Source of the DNA: Myxococcales bacterium
Lineage (GTDB): Bacteria; Myxococcota_A; Polyangia; Haliangiales; Haliangiaceae
DNA: 64,000 nucleotides
Reading direction: 5' to 3'
Assembly (NCBI GenBank): GCA_016720595.1
Contig: JADKKI010000029.1
Location: 71,754-135,753, forward strand
A model generated the notes under the pieces. That model did not search any database and had not been told where the DNA came from. It saw nothing but the letters and a program-made list of their open reading frames with translations. This document shows, in pieces, positions 16,686-26,855 of the stretch (positions within the stretch are counted from its first letter, which is position 1; each line of letters begins with the position of its first letter). The position numbers were made by a program, and so were the translations under genes.

Positions 16686-19600
16686 GGGGCAGCCTCCAGC
16701 TCACGGCGTGCTGGCGCCCGGCGGCGCAGCAGGCTGTACATCACGGGGACGAAGAACAAGGTGGTGATCGTGGCGACGCCGAGGCCGCCGATCACGGCGC
16801 GGCCGAGGGGAGCGTTCTGCTCGCCACCCTCGCCGATGCCGATCGCCATCGGGACCATGCCGATGATCATCGCGAGGGCCGTCATCATCACGGGACGCAA
16901 CCGGGTCATGCCCGCGGCGAGCGCGGCGCTGCGGGCGTCCCGCGTGGTCCGCTGCTCGTTCGCGAACGAGACCACGAGGATGGAGTTCGCGGTGGCCACG
17001 CCGACGCACATGATCGAGCCGATCAGCGCCGGCACCGAGAGCGTGGTCCCCGAGAGGAACAGCATCCACACGATGCCCGCGAGGGCGCCGGGCAGCGCCA
17101 TCAGGATGATGAAGGGATCGAGCCACGACTGGAAGTTGACGACGATCAGCAGGTAGACGAGGAGGATCGCGAACACCAGGCCCGACGCCAGCCCACCGAA
17201 CGAGCTCTCCATGCTCTCGGCCTGCCCCTTGATCGTGAACCTGACACCGGGCGGGGCCTTGGCCTGAGCGGCCGCGACCGCCGCCCGCACGCCATCGCTG
17301 ACCGAGCCGAGATCCGAGTCCTCCACGTTGGCGAGGATGTCGTACGTGCGCGCCACGTTGAAGTGGGTGATGTTCGCCGGACCGTACGTCCGCGTGATCG
17401 TCGAGAGGTTGCCCACCGTCTGCGGGCTACCGACGGCGTTGGAGATCGGCGTGGCCTGCAGCGCGGCGATCGAATCGATCGCGTACTGCGGGGTCTGCAC
17501 GGATACAAGGTATTGCACGCCGCGCTTGTCCAACCAGTACGAGGGGGCGACCTGCCCGCTCGAGGCCAGCGAGACGAGGAGATCGCTCGCGACATCGCGC
17601 TCGGTGAGCCCGGCGCGCTGCGCCTGGGTCCGATCGATGTTGATCTTCAGCTGGGGGACGCGCGTGACCTGGCCGAGGTGCACGTCGGCGGCACCACGGA
17701 CCTTGCGGATCTCGCCCGCGAGCTCCTGGGCGATCGCGAGGGTCTTGTCCTCGCCGCCGATCGGCCCCACCACCTGCACATCGAGCGGTGCCGCGAGGCC
17801 GAAGTTCAGGACCTGCGACGAGATGTCGGGCGCGAGGAAGAAGAACGTGGTGTCGGGGTGCGCGCGGCGGAGCACCACGCGCAGCGCGCGGAGATAGTCC
17901 TCGGTGGGCGCGTGGCCCGGCTTGAGCGCGATCAGCACCTGGCCATCCGCGGGCGAGATCAGCGCGCCCTCGCTGAGCGACAGGTTGATGCCCGAGTACG
18001 GCGTACCCATCACGTCGAGCATGGTCTCGATCTCGCCGGCGGGGATCACCGAGCGGATCGTCCGCTGGATCGCCGCCATCTTCTTCTCGCTCTCCTCGAG
18101 GCGCGTGCCCGGCGCGCCGCGCACGTGGAGCTTGATCAGGCCGGCGTCGACGGAGGGAAAGAAGTCCCGGCCGATCATCGGGACCAGCGCCATCGAGCCG
18201 GCCACGAACACGGCGAACACCCCCACCACGAACGCGCGGTGCTGGAGAGACCATGCCAGCCAGCGGCCGTATCGGTCACGGAGCCGGCCGAACGCGCGAT
18301 CGAATGCTGCGGAGAACTTGTTGGGCGCGTGCCCGCTCACCGCCTCGCGCGCGAGCAGGTAGTGCACCATCGTGGGCACCAGCGTCCGCGACAGCAGATA
18401 CGACATCAGCATCGCGAACACCACGGCCAGCGCCATCGGCACGAACAGCGATCTCGCGGCTCCGGTGATGAACGCGATCGGCGCGAACACGATGCAGATG
18501 CACAGCGTGGACACGAAGGCGGGCACGGCGATCTGCTGGGCGCCATCGATGATCGCCTGCACGAACGGCTTCCGCTGGCCGATGTTGCGATGGATGTTCT
18601 CGATCGCGACCGTGGCGTCATCGACGAGGATGCCGACGGCGAGCGCCAGCCCGCCGAGGGTCATGACGTTGAGGGTCATCCCGAGCGCGTGCAGCACGAT
18701 GATCGAGAACAGGATCGAGAGCGGGATGCTGATCACCACGGTCAGCGTGGAGCGCCAGCTGCCGAGGAAGATCAGGATCATCAACCCCGTGAGGATGGCA
18801 GCGATGATCGCCTCGTTGATCACCCCGGTGATCGAGGCGCGCACGAACACGGACTGATCGAACAGCAGCTTGACCGAGAGCTTGCCCTGCGCCTCCTTGG
18901 GGAGCCGCTCGAGGGCCCGCGGCAGGGCCTCGCGCACGGCGTCGGTCACGTCGAGCGTGGAGGCGTCGCCGTTCTTCAGGATCGACATCAGGATCGAGCG
19001 CCGGCCCTCGACGTGCACCATGCTGGTCTGCGGCATGCTGCCGTCGCGGACGCTCGCGACATCGCGGATGTAGATCGCGGTGCCGTTGACGGTCCGGATC
19101 GGGAGGTTGGCGAGCTCGTCGAGCGTCTCGGGCGAGGCGGAGACCAGGATCGGGTACTCGTTCCCGCCCATCTTCACGGTGCCAGACGGCAGGATCACGT
19201 TCTGCACCGCGAGCGCCGCCTGGACGTCACGTGGCGACAACCCTTGGCCGTGCAGGCGCTGCGGATCGATGTCGACCATGATCTGGCGCTGCTTCCCGCC
19301 GAACGGGAATGGGATCTGCGCCCCGGGGATCGTGGCCATCTCGGCGCGGATGTAGTTGATGCCGTAGTCGAACAGCTGCTGCTCGGAGAGCTGATCGCTC
19401 TCGATCGCGATCTGCATGATCGGCACGCTGGTCGCGCTGTACTGCATGATCAGTGGTGGGATCGTGCCGGCGGGCATCGAGCGCACACTGCTCTGGGCGA
19501 CCGCCGTGGTCTGCGCGATCGTCTTCGCGACATCCGTCCCGGGCTGCAGATACACCTTGATGATCGCGATGCCGGTGAGCGTCTGACTCTCGATGTGATC

Positions 19601-19834
19601 GATGTCGGCCACGATCGTGGTCAGGAAGCGCTCGAAGTTATTGACGATGCGCTTCTCCATCTCCTCGGGGGCGAGCCCACCGTAGTTCCAGATCACGGAC
19701 ACGACCGGGATGTCGATCGACGGGAAGATGTCGGTCGGCGTCTTCTTGATCGAGTACGCGCCGCCGAGCGCGATCACCATCGCCATCACGACGAAGGTGT
19801 AGGGCCGGCGAAGGGCGGTACGGATCAGCCACAT
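16682..19834 (-). CDS. RND efflux transporter (AcrB/HAE1 or heavy-metal type)
   Basis: An inner-membrane proton-driven pump of about 1050 residues. The start MWLIRTALRRPYTFVVMAM is the usual first membrane helix; an ATG 15 codons upstream (19879) is possible. Seen: the periplasmic porter motif TDIFPSIDIPVVSVIWNYGG, the helix-4 region GGLALAVGILVDDATVAIEN with the two aspartates that relay protons, and the repeated second half ending FFVPVMYSLLRR. The sequence looks closer to the hydrophobe/amphiphile pumps than to CusA. It is first in an operon with its adaptor and an alpha/beta hydrolase; the pump-before-adaptor order is the reverse of acrAB. Confidence 0.93.
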   Translation of the reverse strand: MWLIRTALRRPYTFVVMAMVIALGGAYSIKKTPTDIFPSIDIPVVSVIWNYGGLAPEEMEKRIVNNFERFLTTIVADIDHIESQTLTGIAIIKVYLQPGTDVAKTIAQTTAVAQSSVRSMPAGTIPPLIMQYSATSVPIMQIAIESDQLSEQQLFDYGINYIRAEMATIPGAQIPFPFGGKQRQIMVDIDPQRLHGQGLSPRDVQAALAVQNVILPSGTVKMGGNEYPILVSASPETLDELANLPIRTVNGTAIYIRDVASVRDGSMPQTSMVHVEGRRSILMSILKNGDASTLDVTDAVREALPRALERLPKEAQGKLSVKLLFDQSVFVRASITGVINEAIIAAILTGLMILIFLGSWRSTLTVVISIPLSILFSIIVLHALGMTLNVMTLGGLALAVGILVDDATVAIENIHRNIGQRKPFVQAIIDGAQQIAVPAFVSTLCICIVFAPIAFITGAARSLFVPMALAVVFAMLMSYLLSRTLVPTMVHYLLAREAVSGHAPNKFSAAFDRAFGRLRDRYGRWLAWSLQHRAFVVGVFAVFVAGSMALVPMIGRDFFPSVDAGLIKLHVRGAPGTRLEESEKKMAAIQRTIRSVIPAGEIETMLDVMGTPYSGINLSLSEGALISPADGQVLIALKPGHAPTEDYLRALRVVLRRAHPDTTFFFLAPDISSQVLNFGLAAPLDVQVVGPIGGEDKTLAIAQELAGEIRKVRGAADVHLGQVTRVPQLKINIDRTQAQRAGLTERDVASDLLVSLASSGQVAPSYWLDKRGVQYLVSVQTPQYAIDSIAALQATPISNAVGSPQTVGNLSTITRTYGPANITHFNVARTYDILANVEDSDLGSVSDGVRAAVAAAQAKAPPGVRFTIKGQAESMESSFGGLASGLVFAILLVYLLIVVNFQSWLDPFIILMALPGALAGIVWMLFLSGTTLSVPALIGSIMCVGVATANSILVVSFANEQRTTRDARSAALAAGMTRLRPVMMTALAMIIGMVPMAIGIGEGGEQNAPLGRAVIGGLGVATITTLFFVPVMYSLLRRRAPARRELEAAP

Positions 19835-19925
19835 CGGACGCGGCCCAGTGTGCCCTGACTTGGCCTCGTGTCCAGCCATGGAGGGTGGGACGCTGCGTCC
19901 CGTTAACACTTCGTCGCAACCCCCG

Positions 19926-20966
19926 TCAGGGGAGCAAGTCGAGCGCCTCCGTGGCGAGCTCACCATACGTGGCGAACCCCGTGGCACGCCCGGCGGCGAG
20001 ATCCGCCTCGAGCTCGTGGGCGAACTCGCTCGTCGACACGAAGATCCGGTCTCCCGTCAGACCGACCTCTCCATAGGCGGCGACGTCGGTCGCACGGTTC
20101 CCGATGCCGGCGGCGAGCACCAGGCCGGCGCCCGTGATGGTACCGAGCGCGGTGGCCTTGAATTCCACCGTGTCCCCGCCGGGGAGCGTCACGAACGACG
20201 CCGCGAGCATCATCGGGCCACGCGGGAAGCCCTGTGCGGCGAGCCAGGTGCGCGTGGCGTCGGTGTACTGCTGCCCGCGCGCGGTGACATAGATCGGCTG
20301 ATAGCCGCGTGCCGCGAGCTGGGTGAACGCCGCCGCAGCGCCGGGCTGCACGGAGCTCTCGGAGCCGACCAGCACCGTCTTGACGAAGTCATTCTCCGCG
20401 CCGGTCAGCGTGCCGTCGACATCGGAGGCGAACAGGCGCGTCCCCGCCGGCGCGACGTACGCGAGGAACCGCGCCCCGGTGCGGTCACCCACGACGGAGG
20501 CATAGAGATCACGCATGCCCACCGCGAGTCGAGCGTCTCCCTCGAGCGCGAGGCTGAAGCGGCCCTCGCCGTCGCTGCGTGTGGTGCCGAGGTCGCGCCA
20601 CGCGCCGGCGTCGCACGCGAACAGCTGGACGTCCTCGTCCTCGAGCGCCTTGTCGGCCATCGTGTACGACAGCGCTCCACGCAGGAGCTGGCGCGATGCG
20701 CTCGGCGTGGTGACGAGATCGAGCCCGCGATGCCGCGGACTGCCGAGGGCCGTGATCAGGGCGCTGGCCGTGTGCCGGAGCTCGCCAGGTGGTCCCGCAT
20801 CGGGTGAGTTGACGCACGCGATGTCAGGAACGCCGAGGCTGCTCGTGCCCTCCCCCGGTGGATTGCCGTCGGGTCCACCGCCTGGCTGCGACGGATCACC
20901 CGACGAGCCGGTGGAGATCGAACATCCAGCGAGCAAGATCAGGAACAGGTGGTTCAACCGCGTCAT
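19926..20966 (-). CDS. Lipoprotein with LNS2/lipin-like HAD phosphatase domain
   Basis: A 346-residue lipoprotein (lipobox ILLAGC, then a Gly/Pro/Ser linker). The C-terminal 170 residues carry HAD-type motifs in the LNS2 arrangement: motif I FASDVDGTLTGAEND, with the DxDGT nucleophile pair, and motif II YQPIYVTARGQQYTDATRTW, followed by GDRIFVSTSEF. LNS2 is the phosphatidate phosphatase-like domain of eukaryotic lipins and is also found in bacterial proteins. Before it is a beta-rich domain (DLGTTRSDGEGRFSLAL) like that in PITP-associated forms. A periplasmic or outer-membrane lipid phosphatase is a fair inference. Stands alone, 91 bp from the start region of the RND operon. Confidence 0.82.
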   Translation of the reverse strand: MTRLNHLFLILLAGCSISTGSSGDPSQPGGGPDGNPPGEGTSSLGVPDIACVNSPDAGPPGELRHTASALITALGSPRHRGLDLVTTPSASRQLLRGALSYTMADKALEDEDVQLFACDAGAWRDLGTTRSDGEGRFSLALEGDARLAVGMRDLYASVVGDRTGARFLAYVAPAGTRLFASDVDGTLTGAENDFVKTVLVGSESSVQPGAAAAFTQLAARGYQPIYVTARGQQYTDATRTWLAAQGFPRGPMMLAASFVTLPGGDTVEFKATALGTITGAGLVLAAGIGNRATDVAAYGEVGLTGDRIFVSTSEFAHELEADLAAGRATGFATYGELATEALDLLP

Positions 20967-21140
20967 CTGGAGACGAGGCTGCACATCGCGAACCAGCTCA
21001 GCGGGTGATCGGCTCCGGGCGGAGGTTTCTGAGGAGCGGAACCACCACCAGGGAGAACGCGAGGACACTCAGCATGTCCCGGAGCTGGAGCAAGGCCCGC
21101 GCCCCGGCAACCCCGCGAGATCACGTGGGGGCTCCTCGGG

Positions 21141-22892
21141 TCAGCGGGTCCAGTAGCCAGGTCGGGAGACCAGACCCCGGCGGGTGGAGATGAACAGGGT
21201 GTCGCCGATCCGTGCCGCGGCCGTGGTGTCCTTGCCCGGCATGCGGTCGAGGGTCTGCCAGGTCGCCGAGGTCCCGTCGCCGATCCGGACGCCCTCCATG
21301 GTCGTGGCGAACAGCGCATCGCCGAGGAAGCGCAGGCCACCCGGATTGATCCAGCCGTCGCCGAGCGGCGTGGTGGTGACGCCGGCATCCGTCGGATCGA
21401 AGCGCGTCACGCCGCCCTTGTAGGTCCCGACCCAGATCGAGCGGTCACGCGTGGCGATCGCCATGACCCAGTCATCGCGCAGGTGGCCGGTGGCCACCGA
21501 GTAGCGGGTCCACGCGGTGTCGTCCGCCTTGCCGCGGAACAGGCCGGTCGTCGTGCCGAGCCAGATCCAGCCGTCCGCATCTTCGGCCACGGCCCACACG
21601 TTCTTCGCCTCGAGGTTCTGCTTCGCACCGATGTGAAGCGGCCGGCCCTCGCCGACGATCGCCGCACCGGCCGAGGTGCCGACCAGGATCCGCCCATCGC
21701 GGAGCTTGGCGAGCGAGAGGATGCCGCGCGCCGGGAGGCCGTCTGCCTTGGTCAGCTGGCGCACGTTGGTGCCGTCGATCACCGTGAGGCCCGCCGCGGT
21801 CGCGACCCACAGCTTCGCTCCATCGACGAGCAGCGCGTTGATCCGGCGATCGAGCTTGGCGTGCTCGAACTTCTTCCAGACGCCCTGCTCGTAGCTCGCG
21901 AGGCCGTGATCGAACGTACCGACCCACAGCTTGTCGCCCGCCGCGGCGAGCGCCGAGACATCATTCGTGGGCGGGCCCGCAGCGGGTGCGGCGGCGACCC
22001 ACGGGGCATCCGCCTTCGCGCGCAGCCACAGGCCTTCGAGCCCGCCCGCACAGGCCGCCCCACCGCGCTCGGTGATCGACTGCGCCATCGCGAGCCCCTT
22101 CGGCGCGCGCGCGACGTCGATCAACCGACCGCGATCGATCCGGACCAGGCCACCGCCGAACGTCGCGGCGACGATCGCGCCGTCGACCTTCGCGAGGTGG
22201 CGAACGTCGCCCCCGCCATAACCGCGGACCTGTGCGCCCTCGCGCGTGTACAGCCCCGCGGTGGTGCCGATCCACAAGGTCGCGCCATCGCCGTACAGCG
22301 CGGCGACCTCGTTCGCGCCCGCCTCGATCGAGGTGAGCTCGAAGGTGCCGTTCGCGAGCCGGTACAGCCCGTTTGCCGTGCCCGCCCACAGCGCGCCGTC
22401 GGCGACCGCGAGCGAAGACACGCGCGCTCGCGCGGCGGGGTTGTTGCCGCCCTTCCACCGCAGCTCGGTCGAGCCGCGCGCGCCGAGCTTGCGCACGCCA
22501 CCCTCCCAGGTCGCGGCGTACAGCGCGCCATCGAACGCGACGACCTCCCGCACGGACTTCGTCTCGGCGGTGCGGGTGACGGCGAGCTTGGTGCCGTCGA
22601 GCGTCACCACCGCCGCACCCGCCTCGGTCCCGATCCACAACGCATCGCCGACGGCGGAGATCCCATCGATCCGGGTGCCCGGCAGGCCATCGACCGCGGT
22701 CCATACCGCGCGGACAGCTCCACGCGCATTGAACCGGACCAGCCCGCCGCCCGTCCCGACCAGGAAGTCCCCACCGTCGAGCGGGTGACACGCGCGCACC
22801 TCCGAGAGGTCCGTCTGGACCGTGGGTGCTGCACTCGCGAGCGACGCCCTGGCGACGCCCACCGCAACCACCATGCGCGCGGCCACCTTCAC
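21141..22892 (-). CDS. Secreted beta-propeller protein (two-component regulator propeller repeats)
   Basis: A 583-residue protein with a signal peptide (cleavage near ASLASAA) followed by repeats of about 40 residues of the type found in the sensor domain of large hybrid kinases, for example GDALWIGTEAGAAVVTLDG, DGATLWIGTTAGLYTREG and ADGWIWLGTTTGLFRGK. No kinase or membrane segment follows, so it is a free propeller, likely two blades rings or one of more than seven blades. The GTG start overlaps the TGA of the VIT-VWA gene, making it the last gene of a coupled three-gene secreted operon. Confidence 0.85.
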   Translation of the reverse strand: MKVAARMVVAVGVARASLASAAPTVQTDLSEVRACHPLDGGDFLVGTGGGLVRFNARGAVRAVWTAVDGLPGTRIDGISAVGDALWIGTEAGAAVVTLDGTKLAVTRTAETKSVREVVAFDGALYAATWEGGVRKLGARGSTELRWKGGNNPAARARVSSLAVADGALWAGTANGLYRLANGTFELTSIEAGANEVAALYGDGATLWIGTTAGLYTREGAQVRGYGGGDVRHLAKVDGAIVAATFGGGLVRIDRGRLIDVARAPKGLAMAQSITERGGAACAGGLEGLWLRAKADAPWVAAAPAAGPPTNDVSALAAAGDKLWVGTFDHGLASYEQGVWKKFEHAKLDRRINALLVDGAKLWVATAAGLTVIDGTNVRQLTKADGLPARGILSLAKLRDGRILVGTSAGAAIVGEGRPLHIGAKQNLEAKNVWAVAEDADGWIWLGTTTGLFRGKADDTAWTRYSVATGHLRDDWVMAIATRDRSIWVGTYKGGVTRFDPTDAGVTTTPLGDGWINPGGLRFLGDALFATTMEGVRIGDGTSATWQTLDRMPGKDTTAAARIGDTLFISTRRGLVSRPGYWTR

Positions 22893-25606
22893 TGGATCAC
22901 CAGCTCCGACGTCGACTGGTTGAGCGCCGGGTCACGGGCGACGACCCGGAGCGTGGCCGGAGCGGCCAGCGTGGTCGTGTCCCAGTGGCCCTCGAACTTG
23001 CCCCATGCGGTCTGCGTCAGCCGCAGGATCGAACCATCGGGGAGCAGCACCTCGACGCGGTCCGCATCCTTGCGCGCACCATTCGCCTGCTGGCGCGCCA
23101 CGAGCTTGTAGCCGGTGGCGTCCTTGGTGACGGTGACCTTGACCGCCGGTGCCTTGGTATCGACGGTGTACGGGAGCTTGAGCACCTCGAGCCGCCCATC
23201 GGCGTGCGTGATCGTCACGCGCACCGAGTACTCGCCATCGGCCGTCGCCTGGTCGATCAGGAACCGCACCATCCAGGCCGCGGCGTCGTCATCCCACACC
23301 GCGAGCTTGGTCTCGCCGAACGGGAAGCTGACCACCACCGAGCGCGCATCCTGCGGCGCCGGGATCTTGATCTCCGGATCGCCGGGCTGGATCTCGTCGG
23401 GTGACAGGCTCGCCTGCCGCGCACCGAGGGTATCGAGATCGCCGCCGGTCACCTGCGGTGCCTGCGCGACCTGCTGCGCCTGGGCCTGCGCCTCGGCGTT
23501 CTTCCGCTCGATCTGGAACCGCTGATACGCCTCGTCGTTCTCGAGAACCAGGAGCGAGGTGTACTTGCTCATCACGCCGAGATCCGTGGACAGCTTGACG
23601 ATGTCCTCCTTCGGCGCGTCGCTCGCCTCCATCATCGCGAGCTGCTGGCGCCCCCAGCGCTGGGCGACCCGGTCGGTCGCGACCGCGGGCGTCAGCGTGA
23701 TCTCCTCGGTGTGAACGCGGCCACCGAGCTTGCCGGTCAAGCGCACGCTCGGCGGCATCGGCTGATCGATCGCCGTCTTCATCACCGCGACGAGCTCGTC
23801 GCCCGCGAACACCGTCGCAGCGGTGGACGGGAACATGATCGCGCCGGCGGGCCCGGTCACGCGCGCCTCCGTGAGCCGCGGGGCATCGGCGTGCGTCGCC
23901 GCGAGGGCGAACCGCCGCTCGTCGAGCTGGCTCTTCACGATCATCGCGCGGCCACCGGTGCGGCCCGAGAGCTCGGACCACAGCGACGTGGTCGCACCCT
24001 TGCCGATCAGCGCGGCCTCGATCGGCGCGTTCAGCTTGTCGGCGAGCTTCGCCAGCTCCTCCGGGCGCTGCTCGCCCCAGGTCGGGATGCCGTCGCCGAC
24101 ATAGATCACCTCGTTCGGTGCGCGCTCGATCAGGGCGTGCAGCGCCGCGCCGAGATCGCTCGCGCCATCCGGCTCGATCGCCTCGATGTGAGCGACCGCC
24201 TTCGCGATCGCCTCGGGCGTGGGAGCCACGTAGTCCTGCGAGCTCGCGGACACCTCGACATCGCTGGCGAGCACCACGAACGAGTCCTCGGGAGATAGCT
24301 CGCGGAGCGTGGTCTGGAGCAGCTCCAGAGCCTGCGCGCGGCCCTCGAGCGAGCTGCGCGAGGTGTCGAACACCACCGCGACCTTCTTTGGCGCGCTGAC
24401 GCCCGGCATGGTCGCCGCCGTGCCGAGGTTCGGGGTGATCCGGATCGCCGTGTAGATGCCGTCCTTGCGCTGTTCACGCATGATCGCCGGGACCTTCGCG
24501 GCCGCGACCGGGACGATCAGATCGATGCCCTGCGCCACGTTGCGCTGCGACATCGCGACCTGGCCATCGATCTTCACCGTGACCGAGCCGATCGCGCCGC
24601 GATCGGGGGCGGACAGCGAGTAGCCGTACTCCCAGCCGGAGCCGGCGTGCGACATCGGCGTCACGTAGCGGATCACGACCTTCTTGTCGGCGGACGCCTC
24701 GAGGGGGAACACCCGCAGCTTGAACCAGTTGCCTTCCTCCCACTCGAGGAGGGCCGGATCGAGCATCTCGTCGACGATCTTCTCGTAGACGGCGCGCGCC
24801 TTCTCGCGCTCGACGATCTCGCCCTCGACGAGCTTGCCATCGATCTCCAGGGCGAGGCCGATCAGCATCGCGCCCTCGGGGACCGGGAACCGGAACGTCC
24901 CTTCGCGGCGCTCCGCCGCGCTGTTGTGGAACACGTGCGTGACCTCGGTGACCGCGAGATCACCGGCGGTCTTGACGTCGACGTCCACGCTCTTCAGCTC
25001 CAGCGGCTCCATCCGATCCTTGGTGACGCGCGCCTCCATCCGGCCGACACCTGCACCGGTGTCGGCGGTCTGCATCGCGAGGCTCCAGTCCGCGGCCTGC
25101 GGACGAGCACCCGTGGGGCGAACCTCGGCGCGCTCCTTGGCGCCGCCATCCACGAGCACGTCGCCCGTGACGATCACCTCACCGCCCTCGGTGTCGATGT
25201 ACGCGCTGACGCTCGCGCCGTGGCGGAGCCGGGCGCGACCTTCGAGCACGGCGACATGGACGCCGCTGCCATCCTGGCTCACCAGCACGCGGGTGCCGGC
25301 GCGGAGATAGAGGAGCGGTGCGGTCGCCGCATCGCCGAGCGCGACGATCGAGCCGCGGCGCTCGGCCTTGACCTCACGCACGCCGGTGAACGAGGCGCCC
25401 TCGGCGAGCGGCATCCACTCGCCTGCGGCCGAGGTCTTCACGGCGAGCTCGCCGCGCACGGTGATCGCCGACAGCGGCAACGCCAGCGGGCTGCGCTCGG
25501 CGGCCACGGCGATCATGCCCTTGCCCTGCGTCTCGTCGGCGCGCTTGGCGGGCGCACCGCACGAGAGGATCAGCGTCGATGCGAGGAGTGCTCCCTGATA
25601 CTTCAT
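22889..25606 (-). CDS. VIT and von Willebrand factor A domain lipoprotein
   Basis: A 905-residue lipoprotein (lipobox TLILSC). An N-terminal FecR-like beta domain (ERRGSIVALGDAATAPLLYL and GGEVIVTGDVLVDGG) precedes a VIT domain (VTEVTHVFHNSAAERREGTF, EKARAVYEKIVDE) and a VWA domain whose metal-ion site is intact (VAVVFDTSRSSLEGRAQALE, the DxSxS motif). VIT-VWA proteins resemble inter-alpha-trypsin inhibitor heavy chains and bind protein partners at the surface. The C-terminal 200 residues are beta-rich. The upstream stop and this ATG share one base (TGATG), so translation is coupled with the TPR-YfaP gene. The GTG one codon earlier is less likely. Confidence 0.88.
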   Translation of the reverse strand: MKYQGALLASTLILSCGAPAKRADETQGKGMIAVAAERSPLALPLSAITVRGELAVKTSAAGEWMPLAEGASFTGVREVKAERRGSIVALGDAATAPLLYLRAGTRVLVSQDGSGVHVAVLEGRARLRHGASVSAYIDTEGGEVIVTGDVLVDGGAKERAEVRPTGARPQAADWSLAMQTADTGAGVGRMEARVTKDRMEPLELKSVDVDVKTAGDLAVTEVTHVFHNSAAERREGTFRFPVPEGAMLIGLALEIDGKLVEGEIVEREKARAVYEKIVDEMLDPALLEWEEGNWFKLRVFPLEASADKKVVIRYVTPMSHAGSGWEYGYSLSAPDRGAIGSVTVKIDGQVAMSQRNVAQGIDLIVPVAAAKVPAIMREQRKDGIYTAIRITPNLGTAATMPGVSAPKKVAVVFDTSRSSLEGRAQALELLQTTLRELSPEDSFVVLASDVEVSASSQDYVAPTPEAIAKAVAHIEAIEPDGASDLGAALHALIERAPNEVIYVGDGIPTWGEQRPEELAKLADKLNAPIEAALIGKGATTSLWSELSGRTGGRAMIVKSQLDERRFALAATHADAPRLTEARVTGPAGAIMFPSTAATVFAGDELVAVMKTAIDQPMPPSVRLTGKLGGRVHTEEITLTPAVATDRVAQRWGRQQLAMMEASDAPKEDIVKLSTDLGVMSKYTSLLVLENDEAYQRFQIERKNAEAQAQAQQVAQAPQVTGGDLDTLGARQASLSPDEIQPGDPEIKIPAPQDARSVVVSFPFGETKLAVWDDDAAAWMVRFLIDQATADGEYSVRVTITHADGRLEVLKLPYTVDTKAPAVKVTVTKDATGYKLVARQQANGARKDADRVEVLLPDGSILRLTQTAWGKFEGHWDTTTLAAPATLRVVARDPALNQSTSELVIQ

Positions 25607-26721
25607 CACTTGGTTCCCTTCACCTGGATGCGCGCGACCGTGACGGTCTGCTTCTCATCGAATAGCCGGTACGGCAGGACGAACTTCTTCTCCTCGGGCT
25701 TGCCTTCGCCGAGGACGACGACCACCTCGCCGCGCGCCTCGCTGAAGTTCGATCGTCCGCGCCCGAAGTAGTTGACCTGCACCACGTACTCGCCCGGGGC
25801 CGCCTTGGGAGCGGTGAAGCTCTCGGGGCCGTAGCCGGTGGTGACATCGTCGAACAGCGCCTCGCCGAACTTGCCGTTGCGATGCGAGTAGAAGACTTTT
25901 TCGCCCGCCGGGTTGGTCACCCACAGATCGACATCTGAGTGATCGGTGTCCCAGGTCAGGTAGACCTTGATGTCGTTCTCGGTGCCGCCCTTCAGCTGCA
26001 GCTCCTTGATCGACTTCGCGAGGTTCCCGGCGTCATCGCTCTTGCCGGCGGTCTTCGCGACCCGCTCGAGCTGCTGATAGATCTGCGCGAGCCGCTGCTT
26101 CGCGGGATAGCGCACGGCCTCTGCGGTCTCGGGATCATCGATGATCGCCTCGAACCGCGTCCGTGCTTCGTCGACCTGGCCGAGGCGAGCGGCCACATCG
26201 GCGAGCTCGAACGCGAGGCGACGATCCTTGGAGCCATTGGCGGCTGCGGCCTGGAGCCGATCGTAGGCCGCCTTGAGATCACCGGACTGCTTGAGCACGC
26301 TCGCGAGAGCGCGGTGTGCGGAGGCATCCTTGGGCAACAGCTCGACGACGGCGGAGTAGGCGCGGCGCGCCTTCGGCCGATCACCCAGCTCGGCATACAG
26401 GTCGCCGAGCAGGCGCACGACCACGAGGTTATAGGCGTCGACCGCGCGCCAGTCCTTGGCGGCGGTGAGCGCCTCGTCGAGCTTCTTCGCGCGCTGGAGG
26501 CCGCGTACGAGGGCGAAGCGCGCGGCGCGATCCTTCGGATCCTTGGTCACCGCGGCGCGCAGCACGACCAGCTCGGCCTCGTTGATCTCGGAGCGCGAGC
26601 CCGCGGGCTCGGTCTCGGCGGGAGCGAGCGACAGGCGCGATCCCTCGGCGGCGGTGGCCGGGCGGGAGGCGCTCGCCATGATCAACGCGCTGGTGATCAG
26701 CGCTGTTCCACGTGCTTGCAT
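25606..26721 (-). CDS. Secreted TPR protein with C-terminal YfaP/DUF2135-like domain
   Basis: A 371-residue exported protein. A signal peptide (TALITSALIMASASRPATAA) is followed by TPR-like helices (RAYSAVVELLPKDASAHRAL and neighbours, about residues 60-230). The last 120 residues form a beta sandwich of the YfaP type: DTDHSDVDLWVTNPAGEKV, TTGYGPESFTAPKAAPGEY and VVQVNYFGRG. First gene of a coupled operon with the VIT-VWA lipoprotein and the beta-propeller, so the three very likely form or serve one surface complex. The ATG at 26721 is chosen because it leads directly into the signal peptide. Confidence 0.85.
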   Translation of the reverse strand: MQARGTALITSALIMASASRPATAAEGSRLSLAPAETEPAGSRSEINEAELVVLRAAVTKDPKDRAARFALVRGLQRAKKLDEALTAAKDWRAVDAYNLVVVRLLGDLYAELGDRPKARRAYSAVVELLPKDASAHRALASVLKQSGDLKAAYDRLQAAAANGSKDRRLAFELADVAARLGQVDEARTRFEAIIDDPETAEAVRYPAKQRLAQIYQQLERVAKTAGKSDDAGNLAKSIKELQLKGGTENDIKVYLTWDTDHSDVDLWVTNPAGEKVFYSHRNGKFGEALFDDVTTGYGPESFTAPKAAPGEYVVQVNYFGRGRSNFSEARGEVVVVLGEGKPEEKKFVLPYRLFDEKQTVTVARIQVKGTK

Positions 26722-26855
26722 GTTGGCATCACGAAGTGCAGTCCCGGTGCCATACAAAAGCCCTGCAATCACTTTGGGTTGCAAGGCCCGTGGCGGAGGC
26801 GACACGCTGGTCGTCCCTGGGGGGACACGCTGACGTAACTCGGCTATAGCGTCGC

